Source: CAVTBX01 sp963733135
Lineage (GTDB): Bacteria > Actinomycetota > Thermoleophilia > Gaiellales > Gaiellaceae
Assembly: GCA_963733135.1 (NCBI GenBank)
Contig: CAVTBX010000004.1
Coordinates: 372,001 to 436,000, forward strand
Direction: 5' to 3'
Length of the DNA stretch: 64,000 bases
Positions 31,282 to 38,866 of the stretch are shown here, in pieces. Both the position numbers and the translations under genes were made by a program. The notes below the pieces were generated by a model. It was given only the letters and a program-made list of their open reading frames with translations, did not search any database and was not told the origin of the DNA. Within the stretch, counting starts at the first letter, position 1. Each line of letters opens with the position of its first letter.

Positions 31282-33294
31282 GACGCGCTGGCGGCGCTCG
31301 AGGAGCGCCTGTGCGCGGCTGGCGATGTTCTCGGGTGTGTAACCGAACTTCTCCAGGACGGTCGAGCCGGGAGCAGAGGCGCCGAAGCGCTCGATCGAGA
31401 GGCTCGCTCCGTCGCCGACCCACCGTTCCCAGCCGAGGGAGACACCGGCCTCGACGGAGAGGCGGGCGTCGACCTCAGGCGGAAGCACCGAGTCGCGGTA
31501 CTCGGCGGGCTGAGCCGCGAAGAGCTCCCAGCACGGCAATGAGACGACGCGAGCGGCGACCCCCTCGTCCTCGAGCAGCTTGCCGGCCTCTACGGTCGGC
31601 GCTACCTCGGAGCCTGTCGCGACGAGAATCAGGTCGGCGCGACCGCCGTCGACGGACTCGGCCTCCCAGATCACGTAGCCGCCACGCTCGGCGGCCGCCA
31701 CGTCGTCCGGCTCGAGCACCGGCACGTTCTGGCGGGTCAAGAGGAGCGCGACCGGCCCATCGATGCGCTCGAGCGCGACCTTCCATGCGATCGACGTCTC
31801 GTTGGCGTCGGCGGGGCGGATCACCCAAAGGTTCGGGATGGCCCGGAGTGCCGCGTAGTGTTCGATCGGCTGGTGCGTCGGCCCGTCCTCGCCGAGCCCG
31901 ACGGAGTCGTGAGTCCAGACCCAGACCACCGGCAGGCTCATGAGGGCGGAAAGCCTCACAGCCGGACGCATGTAGTCGCTGAAGACGAGGAAGGTCGAGC
32001 CGTACGGCTTCACGATCCCGCCATGGGTTGCGAGCCCGTTCACGATCGAGCCCATGCCGTGCTCGCGAACGCCGAACGGGACGTTGCGGCCGGCGAAGGT
32101 GGCAGAGAAGGTACCGGCGCCGTCAAAGACAGTCTTGGTCGACTCGACGAGGTCGGCGGCGCCGCCGAGCATCGTCGGCACGTACTTCTTGAACGCGGCC
32201 ATGATCTTCGCGCCGGCCGCCCGGGTGGCGAGCGAATCCTCGTCCGCAGGATCGAAGGTTGAAAGCGCCTCGGCCCAGCCGGGCGTCGGTTGACCGTTCC
32301 AAGCGAGATCCCATTCTTGAGCGAGGTCGGGATACTCGACACGCCAGGCCTCGAAGCGGTTCCGCCAGGCGGTCTCGGCCTCGTCACCGGACTCCCTGAG
32401 GTTCATGTGCTCGTAGACCTCATCCGGAACGTGGAAGTGCTGGTCGGGATCCCAGCCGTACGCCTCCTTGGCGGCGCGCACCTCGTCTTCGCCGAGCGGC
32501 GAGCCGTGGGCCTTCGCGGTGTCGACGGCGCCGGGCGCACCGTAGGCGATGTGGCTCCGCACGCGAATGAAGGAGGGTCGGTCCTCTTCGTTCTGAGCGC
32601 GGGTGATCGCACGGCGGAGGGCCGTGAGGTCGTTGACGTCCTCGACCGTCTGCACGTGCCAGCCGTAGGCGGCGTAGCGGGCGTTCTTGTCCTCCTGGTC
32701 GAAGGAGAGCGCCGTCGTGCCGTCGATCGTGATCCGGTTGTCGTCGTAGAAGACGATGAGCTTGCCGAGCCCGAACGCGGCGGCCAGCGAGCTGGTCTCG
32801 GCCGAGACTCCTTCCATGAGGTCGCCGTCCGAGGCGATCACGTAGGTGCGATGGTCGACGGGCTCATGGCCTGGGCGCGCGTAGCGCTGGGCCAGGAACT
32901 TCTCGGCCATCGCCATCCCAACCGCATTGGAGATCCCTTGCCCGAGCGGCCCGGTCGTCGTCTCGATTCCGGGCGTTAGGAAGTGCTCGGGGTGTCCCGG
33001 CGTCAGCGACTCCCATTGGCGGAAGCGCTTGAGCTCCTCCATGGCCAGGTTGAAACCGGCGAGATGGAGAGTCGTGTACTGGAGGATGCAGGCGTGGCCG
33101 GCCGAGAGGACGAAGCGGTCTCGATCCTCCCAGTCGGGGTTGGCCGGGTTGACGTGCATGGTCTCCCGGTAGAGGAGATAGGCAAGCGGCGCGAGCGCCA
33201 TTGCGGTGCCGGGATGCCCGGCGTTCGCCTGCTGGACCGCGTCCATGGACAGCGTCCTGATCGTGTCGATCGACAGGCGCTCGATGTCCTTCAC
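31279..33294 (-). CDS. tkt: Transketolase
   Basis: A 671-residue thiamin-diphosphate enzyme that moves two-carbon units between pentose phosphate pathway sugars. GTG 33294 (VKDIERLSIDTIRTLSMD) lies six bases after GGGGAGG; GTG 33300 is the alternative. Landmarks are NAGHPGTAMALAPLAYLLY, LSAGHACILQYTTLH, the ThDP motif ASDGDLMEGVSAE with YDDNRITIDG, and the C-terminal WTHDSVGLGEDGPTHQPIEH. Length is normal. It is the first gene of the minus-strand operon tkt-tal-pgi-gnd-zwf-opcA and is divergent from the ABC-F gene, with 103 bp between the starts in which the operon promoter should lie. Confidence 0.95.
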   Translation of the reverse strand: MKDIERLSIDTIRTLSMDAVQQANAGHPGTAMALAPLAYLLYRETMHVNPANPDWEDRDRFVLSAGHACILQYTTLHLAGFNLAMEELKRFRQWESLTPGHPEHFLTPGIETTTGPLGQGISNAVGMAMAEKFLAQRYARPGHEPVDHRTYVIASDGDLMEGVSAETSSLAAAFGLGKLIVFYDDNRITIDGTTALSFDQEDKNARYAAYGWHVQTVEDVNDLTALRRAITRAQNEEDRPSFIRVRSHIAYGAPGAVDTAKAHGSPLGEDEVRAAKEAYGWDPDQHFHVPDEVYEHMNLRESGDEAETAWRNRFEAWRVEYPDLAQEWDLAWNGQPTPGWAEALSTFDPADEDSLATRAAGAKIMAAFKKYVPTMLGGAADLVESTKTVFDGAGTFSATFAGRNVPFGVREHGMGSIVNGLATHGGIVKPYGSTFLVFSDYMRPAVRLSALMSLPVVWVWTHDSVGLGEDGPTHQPIEHYAALRAIPNLWVIRPADANETSIAWKVALERIDGPVALLLTRQNVPVLEPDDVAAAERGGYVIWEAESVDGGRADLILVATGSEVAPTVEAGKLLEDEGVAARVVSLPCWELFAAQPAEYRDSVLPPEVDARLSVEAGVSLGWERWVGDGASLSIERFGASAPGSTVLEKFGYTPENIASRAQALLERRQRV

Positions 33295-33397
33295 CGCCAC
33301 CTCCCCTTCAGCCTTCCAGGGCTCTTCGGGTTCAAACCTTAGCCGTGTCGGTTCGACCCGGAACGCCCGGCGCCGCGCCGCGTGCCACCATGGGCAG

Positions 33398-35290
33398 GTG
33401 GCTGTCGTCATCGCCTCCAATCTGCGCAAGGAGCTGTCCGGCGACCCGCTCTTCGACCGGGTGTCGTTCAAGGTCGAGCGGGGAGATCGGGTCGCACTCT
33501 CGGGGCCGAATGGGGCCGGCAAGACGACCCTCCTCAGGATGCTCATCGGCGAGACCGGGATCGACGGCGGCGAGCTCGCGTTCGAGAAGGGAACCCGCAT
33601 CGCGCTGCACGACCAGCGTCCGCCGCTCGATCGGGGCCTGACGCTCCGCGAGTATGTCCTGACCGGCGCGGCCGATCTCGTCGCGCTCGAGGGCGAGCTG
33701 GCACGGCTGGAGAGGGCGATGACCGGCGGCCAGCACGACGAGGCCACGCTCTCGGCCTACTCGCGCGCGCAGGCGAGACTCGAGCATGCGGGCGGCTATC
33801 GCTGGCGCGACCGGGCCAACCTCGCGCTCCGCGGCCTCGGCTTCGCCGACCCGGATCTCGATCGGCGGCTCGACACGTTCTCCGGCGGGGAGCTCACGCG
33901 GTCCTCCCTGGCACGCGCGCTTGCGGGCGATCCCGATCTTCTTCTCCTCGACGAGCCGACCAACCACCTCGACATCGCGAGCCTGGAATGGCTCGAGAAG
34001 GAGCTTGCAAGCCTCGACGCGGCCATCGTCCTCGTCGCCCACGATCGCTGGTTCCTCGAAGCGGTCGCGACGGCGACAATGGAGCTCGAGGCTGGTCAGT
34101 CCACATACTTCGCGGGGCCGTGGCACGCGTGGCGGCGGGAGAAGGCCGAGCGGATGGCGCACGCGCAGAAGAGCGCGGCGAGGCTCGGCGCGGACATCGC
34201 CCGGCTCGAGCGCTTTGTCGAGCGGTTCCGGTACAAGAAGTCGAAGGCCAAGCAGGCCCAGGCAAAGCTGACGCAGATCCAGCGGCTCGAGAAGGAGCGC
34301 GGCGACGCGCGCGGCGAGGTGGCGCTGCTCTCTCGCCGTTCGAGGTCCCTCGGCTTCGAGTTCCTCGACCCGCCCCGGAGCGGCCGGACGGTGGTCGAGA
34401 CGCGCGACCTCGAGCTGAGAGCGGGGGACAAGGATCTCCTGGAGGGAGTCACCTTCGCCGTCGAGCGGGGAGAGCACGTCGCCCTCGTCGGGCCGAACGG
34501 TTCCGGAAAGACAACGCTCATCGAGACGCTGCTCGGTTTGCGGGAGGCGGTCGCCGGATCGTCACGGCTGGGCCACGGCGTCGTGCCGGCGTACTTCTCC
34601 CAGCACGCGCTCGAGCTCGACGAGCGGGGCTCCGTCCTCGACTGCGTCCAGATCATGACCGGCCTCACGCGGCCCAAGGCTCAGCACCTGCTCGGCCGCT
34701 TTCTCTTCTCGGGCTGGGAAGCCCATGAGAAGCAGGTCAAGGCATTGTCGGGCGGAGAGCGGCGCCGGCTCGCTTTGGCCGTCCTGGTCGCGTCGGGCGC
34801 GAACTTCCTCGTCCTCGACGAGCCGACGAACCACCTCGACCTGGAAAGTCGCGAGGCACTCGAGGCCGCGCTCGAGGCGTTCCCCGGCACCGTGCTGCTG
34901 GTCTCGCACGATCGTGCGCTTCTCGACGCGGTGGCCGAGCGGACCGCCGCGGTCGAGGACGGGACGCTTCGCTTCTATGACGGCGGCTGGGCGGACTACG
35001 TCGCGCGGCGCGATGAACGCGTAACGCAGGCTGAACCTGCCGTAGCGCCACCGAAGGCGCGCAAGGAGAAGCGGCAGCCTGACCGGAAGGCGCCGAAGCC
35101 GAAGCGAAGCCCGGTCGCGGAGATCGAGAGCCGCATCGAGGCCCAGGAGGCGCGCGTCGCGAAGCTCGAGGCCAAGCTCGCCGAGGACTGGGCAGACGTC
35201 GACGCGATCGCCGCCCATCGTCGTGCCCGCGAGGAGCTTCAAGCGCTGCTCGGCGAGTGGGAGCAGCTCGTCGACGAAGTCGCGCGGTAA
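33398..35290 (+). CDS. ABC-F family ATP-binding protein
   Basis: A 630-residue protein with two ABC ATPase domains and no membrane segments, started at GTG 33398 (VAVVIASNLRKELSGD). First cassette: ALSGPNGAGKTTLLRML, signature TFSGGELTRSSLARAL, Walker B LLLLDEPTNHLDI. Second: ALVGPNGSGKTTLIETL, signature ALSGGERRRLALAVLV, Walker B FLVLDEPTNHLDL. Between them is the charged P-site tRNA-interaction linker (about 250-330), and the C-terminus (about 560-630) is a charged coiled coil (ESRIEAQEARVAKLEAKLAE), as in Uup/EttA-type factors. ABC-F proteins act on the ribosome as translation factors or antibiotic-protection proteins; there is no resistance context here, so a housekeeping role is more likely. 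Confidence 0.9.
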   Translation: MAVVIASNLRKELSGDPLFDRVSFKVERGDRVALSGPNGAGKTTLLRMLIGETGIDGGELAFEKGTRIALHDQRPPLDRGLTLREYVLTGAADLVALEGELARLERAMTGGQHDEATLSAYSRAQARLEHAGGYRWRDRANLALRGLGFADPDLDRRLDTFSGGELTRSSLARALAGDPDLLLLDEPTNHLDIASLEWLEKELASLDAAIVLVAHDRWFLEAVATATMELEAGQSTYFAGPWHAWRREKAERMAHAQKSAARLGADIARLERFVERFRYKKSKAKQAQAKLTQIQRLEKERGDARGEVALLSRRSRSLGFEFLDPPRSGRTVVETRDLELRAGDKDLLEGVTFAVERGEHVALVGPNGSGKTTLIETLLGLREAVAGSSRLGHGVVPAYFSQHALELDERGSVLDCVQIMTGLTRPKAQHLLGRFLFSGWEAHEKQVKALSGGERRRLALAVLVASGANFLVLDEPTNHLDLESREALEAALEAFPGTVLLVSHDRALLDAVAERTAAVEDGTLRFYDGGWADYVARRDERVTQAEPAVAPPKARKEKRQPDRKAPKPKRSPVAEIESRIEAQEARVAKLEAKLAEDWADVDAIAAHRRAREELQALLGEWEQLVDEVAR

Positions 35291-35388
35291 CCCGTCTCGG
35301 CACAGTCCGTCACAGAATCGGCGCAAGCCGTCACATCTCTGCGCGCCCAACGGCGTTAGCATCGGCCTCGGGCGGCGGGCGGATCGGT

Positions 35389-35405
35389 CCCCACCCTGGG
35401 TGGGG
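35389..35405. terminator. Candidate bidirectional terminator hairpin between convergent genes
   Basis: CCCCACCC-T-GGGTGGGG lies in the 124-bp gap between the ABC-F stop and the convergent dehydrogenase stop. There is no T-tract, so termination would be hairpin-only or Rho-assisted. CCGTCACA also occurs twice, at about 35309 and 35328. Confidence 0.45.
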
Positions 35406-35414
35406 CTGCGTGCG

Positions 35415-36491
35415 CTAGGTGGACGCGAACAGCCTGTCGACGCATGCTCGCTCGCCCGGGAACTGCTCAAGCAGCCAGCTGCGCGCTCCGGCGAGCGCGG
35501 CAGCCATCGGGGTGAGACCGCGCGTCTCCGACTCGGTCAGAACGCCGTCGGTGGCTTCGGCCACGAGCTCTTCGATGCGCTCGAGGGCCGCGACTGGCTC
35601 CAGGCCGTTGACGCTCTCGTACAGATGCACTCCGCCCGAGTTCGCAACGAAGTCAGGCAGAGCGACGATGCCTCGCCGGTGAAGCGCCTCGGGTGCGCCC
35701 GCGCCGTAGGGAGCGTTCGCGCCGGGAGAGACGACTGCGCACGACAGCCGTTCGGCCACCTCTCGCGTCACCGCGTCCGGGCGCGCGCCAGGAACGAAAA
35801 CGTCGCACTCGAGCTCGAAGAGCGCTTCACGCGGCCGAATCTCGCCCACGTGCTCGACGAAGTCGTCACCGTGAGCCGACTTCAGACGAAGGAGCTCCTC
35901 GACGTGCAAGCCGCCCGAGTCCGCGACGAGGCCCCGCACCGTGCTCACGCCGACGATCCGCGCACCCGCCCGGGCACATGCTCGCGCGGTGCCGGCACCG
36001 ACCTTCCCGAATCCCTCGATCGCAACCGTGGCGCCCAAGAGCGTCCGGCCCAGGCGCCCGAGCGCGACCTCGGCGGCAGCCTTGACGCCGTGGCCCGTCG
36101 CGAGATCGTCCATGCCGAGCCCCTCGTGCGTTCTCGCCCAGATGGGCAACGGCTCATCATCCTCGAGGTAGTCGAGGGGGTCTGTGCCGAGATCCGGGCC
36201 GGTCTGAAACGATTCACCGAGCGGCTCGAGCGACCGCCGGTACGCGGCGATGAGAGCAGCCCGGTCGCCGTTGCCGTCCCAGCGGATACCAGCCTTCGCT
36301 CCCGCGTAGGGCACGCGACAGGCCGCGAACTTCCACGTCATCGCACGAGCGAGCCGCGCAACCTCCTCCGTTGTCACGTCGGGCGCCATCCTCGTGCCGC
36401 CCGCCGCCACGGGAAAGAGATCGTGGTCGACGACGATCACGGCGTCGAGACCCACCGCGGCATCCCGAAGCTCGATGACACGCCCCATCAC
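35415..36491 (-). CDS. Glu/Leu/Phe/Val dehydrogenase family protein (leucine-dehydrogenase-like)
   Basis: A 358-residue amino-acid dehydrogenase catalysing reversible oxidative deamination to the 2-oxo acid and ammonia. The substrate domain has ARAMTWKFAACRVPYAGAKA, which contains the two conserved lysines (substrate and catalytic). The cofactor domain has ATVAIEGFGKVGAGTARACA and ALPDFVANSGGVH. The length fits leucine/valine/phenylalanine dehydrogenases (about 350-370) rather than glutamate dehydrogenase (about 420 or more). ATG 36491 overlaps the PdtaR stop (ATGA), so it belongs to the pdtaS-cupin-pdtaR transcript. Together with glutamine synthetase 7 kb away this suggests nitrogen-linked control, which is inference. 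Confidence 0.87.
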   Translation of the reverse strand: MMGRVIELRDAAVGLDAVIVVDHDLFPVAAGGTRMAPDVTTEEVARLARAMTWKFAACRVPYAGAKAGIRWDGNGDRAALIAAYRRSLEPLGESFQTGPDLGTDPLDYLEDDEPLPIWARTHEGLGMDDLATGHGVKAAAEVALGRLGRTLLGATVAIEGFGKVGAGTARACARAGARIVGVSTVRGLVADSGGLHVEELLRLKSAHGDDFVEHVGEIRPREALFELECDVFVPGARPDAVTREVAERLSCAVVSPGANAPYGAGAPEALHRRGIVALPDFVANSGGVHLYESVNGLEPVAALERIEELVAEATDGVLTESETRGLTPMAAALAGARSWLLEQFPGERACVDRLFAST

Positions 36492-37066
36492 GCAGACTCG
36501 CCGAGCGTCGCCACCACGGCCTCGGCCACGACCACCATCGGCCGGCCCGACACCTGGCTTGCACGCCGCAGACGAGCGAATGCGTCCTGCTCGGACAGGC
36601 CGTCACGCGCCATGAGTAGACCCTTGGCGCGTTCGACGACCTTGCGGGTCGCCAGCGCCTCCGCCAGCGACTCGGCCTCCTCCCGGAGGGCCTCGAGCTC
36701 CGCGTGCCGCACCCGGGCCGCCTCGATCGCGGGCAGGATGTCCCCCTCGCGGAACGGCTTCACGAGATAGCCGAAAACACCCACCTCCACGGCCCGCGAC
36801 ACGAGCTCGGCCTGGCCGTATGCCGTTAGCATCACGATCGGGATCGGCCGCTCGGCGAGGATCCGTTTGGCAGCCTCGATCCCGTCGAGCCGCGGCATCT
36901 TGACGTCGAGGATCGCCAGATCGGGCTGCTCGCTCCGCGCGAGCTCGACGGCCTCCTCACCGTCCTTGGCCGCCGCGCAGACCTCGAAGCCCGCGCCAGC
37001 AAGGGTCTTCTCGAGATCGAGCCGGATTATGGTCTCGTCCTCAGCGACGAGGATACGTAGGCTCAT
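36488..37066 (-). CDS. pdtaR: Response regulator with ANTAR RNA-binding output domain (PdtaR-like)
   Basis: A 192-residue two-domain regulator. The receiver domain (1-120) has the acidic pair in LVAEDETIIRLD, phospho-acceptor Asp in LAILDVKMPRLDG, Thr in VMLTAYGQ and Lys in YLVKPF. A short coiled coil (about 120-145) leads to the ANTAR domain, whose consensus appears as VVERAKGLLMARDGLSEQDA followed by FARLRRASQ. ANTAR proteins bind paired hairpins in nascent RNA and prevent terminator formation. The start overlaps the cupin gene stop (ATGA). The HisKA_2 kinase two genes upstream is its probable partner, as with PdtaS/PdtaR of mycobacteria. Confidence 0.92.
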   Translation of the reverse strand: MSLRILVAEDETIIRLDLEKTLAGAGFEVCAAAKDGEEAVELARSEQPDLAILDVKMPRLDGIEAAKRILAERPIPIVMLTAYGQAELVSRAVEVGVFGYLVKPFREGDILPAIEAARVRHAELEALREEAESLAEALATRKVVERAKGLLMARDGLSEQDAFARLRRASQVSGRPMVVVAEAVVATLGESA

Positions 37067-37401
37067 GCGCCCCGCGGGACGAACGCGCCGGGGCTCGACC
37101 CTACGACCACGTACGAAAGCCCCTCGAGCCCTGCGACGATCTGTCGAGTCAGCTCCGGCGGGACGAACACGTAGTGACCCGGGCCGAAGTCGAATTCCTC
37201 GCCCTCGATGAGGATGGTTCCGTGCCCGGCCAAGGCGACGTACACCTCCTCCTGGCCCGAGTCGAGCTCGTCGTGGCTCAGGCTCTCGAAGCCCGGCGGC
37301 GCGTCGTACTGGTTGATCCCGAAAGCGGTGATACCAAGCGCCGGCCGGAGTTCCTTGCGGCGGCCTTCGAGGCGAGACGCGTCGACGATCGCGTACGGCA
37401 C
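37063..37401 (-). CDS. Cupin-domain protein
   Basis: A 112-residue single-domain cupin. Motif 1 is visible as HDELDSGQEEVYVALAGHG, and motif 2 as GPGHYVFVPPELTRQIV. Typical metal-binding His of motif 1 are partly replaced (E-E-x-Y), and His occurs in GPGHYVF, so metal binding is uncertain. It may bind a small ligand or act as a small isomerase. It sits between the PdtaS kinase (19 bp) and PdtaR (ATGA overlap), an unusual place for an unrelated enzyme, so a role as a ligand-binding accessory of the signalling pair is possible. Confidence 0.8.
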   Translation of the reverse strand: MPYAIVDASRLEGRRKELRPALGITAFGINQYDAPPGFESLSHDELDSGQEEVYVALAGHGTILIEGEEFDFGPGHYVFVPPELTRQIVAGLEGLSYVVVGSSPGAFVPRGA

Positions 37402-37420
37402 GGGAGAATCTTAGGCGGGC

Positions 37421-38848
37421 TCAGGGAGCAAACAGGATCTGCGCGCGCAGGCCGCCGTCCGCCTCGAGCAGGAGCTCACCGCCGAGCTCGTCCCGCACCA
37501 GTGCTCGGACGATCGAGAGCCCGGTGCCGTCCTTCGAGTCACCGGACCAGCCGCCGTTGTCGGAGACGATGAGCGACACGCGCCCGTTCAGCCGGCCAAG
37601 CTCGACTCGCACCCGGTCGCCGCCATGCTCCAGGGCGTTCTGGAGCAGCTCCGCGAAGACGAGGGCGAGCGCGGTGGCCCGCTCGCCCTGAAGCGAGATC
37701 GGCTCCACCTCCGCTGCGACATCCTTCCCAGCGCCGAGACCCTGGACGATCGTGGCCCGAAGCCGCTCGACGAGCTCACCGAGATCGACGTCGTCGTCCC
37801 GGCGCTCCATCAGCACCTCGTGCACGGCGGCGATCGCCAAGATCCGGTTCACAGAGTCCTCGAGCGCCTTCGAAGGATCGGTGCCGGGTGCCCGCGCCTG
37901 GAGCCGGAGCAGCGAGGCGACAGTCTGAAGGTTGTTCTTGACCCGGTGGTGGATCTCCTGGGCGAGGACCCCACGCATGACAGCCCGACCCTGCTCGAGC
38001 GCGACCGCGGCGTGGTTCGCGATCGACGCGAGCAGCCAACGCTCCTCGGTGGTGAACGGAGCGTCCCGGTCGCAGACCAGCTCGCCGATCTGGCGGCCCT
38101 TCCAGCGCAGCGGCAGCCGGACTGCGTGCTTGCCGGCCTTTCCCTCGGGCCACGCGACGTTGCCGTCCTCGAGCACGAGCGCCGCGCCCGTGGCTCCGAC
38201 GGCGTCCATCGTGGTTCGCACGATCGCGCCGAGGGACTCCTCCAGGTACAGCGACTCCGAGACGGCTTCCGAGATGCGTGAAAGTGCCTCGAGCTCCGTC
38301 ACGCGCCGCTGGGAGTGCTCGTAGAGCTTCGCGTTCTCGATCGCCTGGGCAACCTGGCCGGCGATTGCCATCAGGAGCTCGATCTCGTCCGAGGCGAACT
38401 CGCGTGGCTCCTCCGTCCTCACGTTTAGCGCCCCCTCGAGCCGATCCTTGGCCAGGATGGGCACGGCCAAAATCGACTGGTACTGCTCCTCCCGAAGGTT
38501 CGGAAACGCTTTGAAGCGTGGGTCGAGATGCGCTTCGCGCGGGATCATGATCGGCGCGCGCTCGGCGGCCGCGACGCCGGTGATGCCTTCGCCGACCTGC
38601 ATCTTGGGGACGCGGGTCAGCTCGTCGACGCGGGTACCGCACGACGCCCGGAGGACGAGCTCGTCGGCGGCCTCGTCGTAGAGGTAGACGAAGCAGGCGT
38701 CGGCGTCGAAAGCCTCGGCCACCTTCGCCGCGACCAGATCGAACAGCTCACCGAGGTCGAGGGTCGAATTGACTGCGGCGCTCGTCTCAATGACGAGCCT
38801 GAGATGGCGGGCGGAGCGATCCACGCGCTTGATGATAGGTCGATCCAC
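37421..38848 (-). CDS. pdtaS: Double-GAF sensor histidine kinase, HisKA_2 type (PdtaS-like)
   Basis: A 475-residue soluble kinase. GAF 1 spans about 25-170 (DADACFVYLYDEAADELVLR; YQSILAVPILAKDRLEGALN) and GAF 2 about 195-300. The phosphoacceptor helix is EIHHRVKNNLQTVASLLRLQ, diagnostic for HisKA_2, and the ATPase domain has FAELLQNALEHGG, SDNGGW and DGTGLSIVRALV. Mycobacterial PdtaS has GAF-PAS-HisKA_2; here both sensors are GAF. It probably phosphorylates the ANTAR regulator encoded downstream. The start is GTG 38848 or GTG 38824; with the first, only 18 bp separate it from the divergent cyclase gene. Confidence 0.9.
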   Translation of the reverse strand: MDRPIIKRVDRSARHLRLVIETSAAVNSTLDLGELFDLVAAKVAEAFDADACFVYLYDEAADELVLRASCGTRVDELTRVPKMQVGEGITGVAAAERAPIMIPREAHLDPRFKAFPNLREEQYQSILAVPILAKDRLEGALNVRTEEPREFASDEIELLMAIAGQVAQAIENAKLYEHSQRRVTELEALSRISEAVSESLYLEESLGAIVRTTMDAVGATGAALVLEDGNVAWPEGKAGKHAVRLPLRWKGRQIGELVCDRDAPFTTEERWLLASIANHAAVALEQGRAVMRGVLAQEIHHRVKNNLQTVASLLRLQARAPGTDPSKALEDSVNRILAIAAVHEVLMERRDDDVDLGELVERLRATIVQGLGAGKDVAAEVEPISLQGERATALALVFAELLQNALEHGGDRVRVELGRLNGRVSLIVSDNGGWSGDSKDGTGLSIVRALVRDELGGELLLEADGGLRAQILFAP

Positions 38849-38866
38849 GCGGCCTACACTCGTCTC

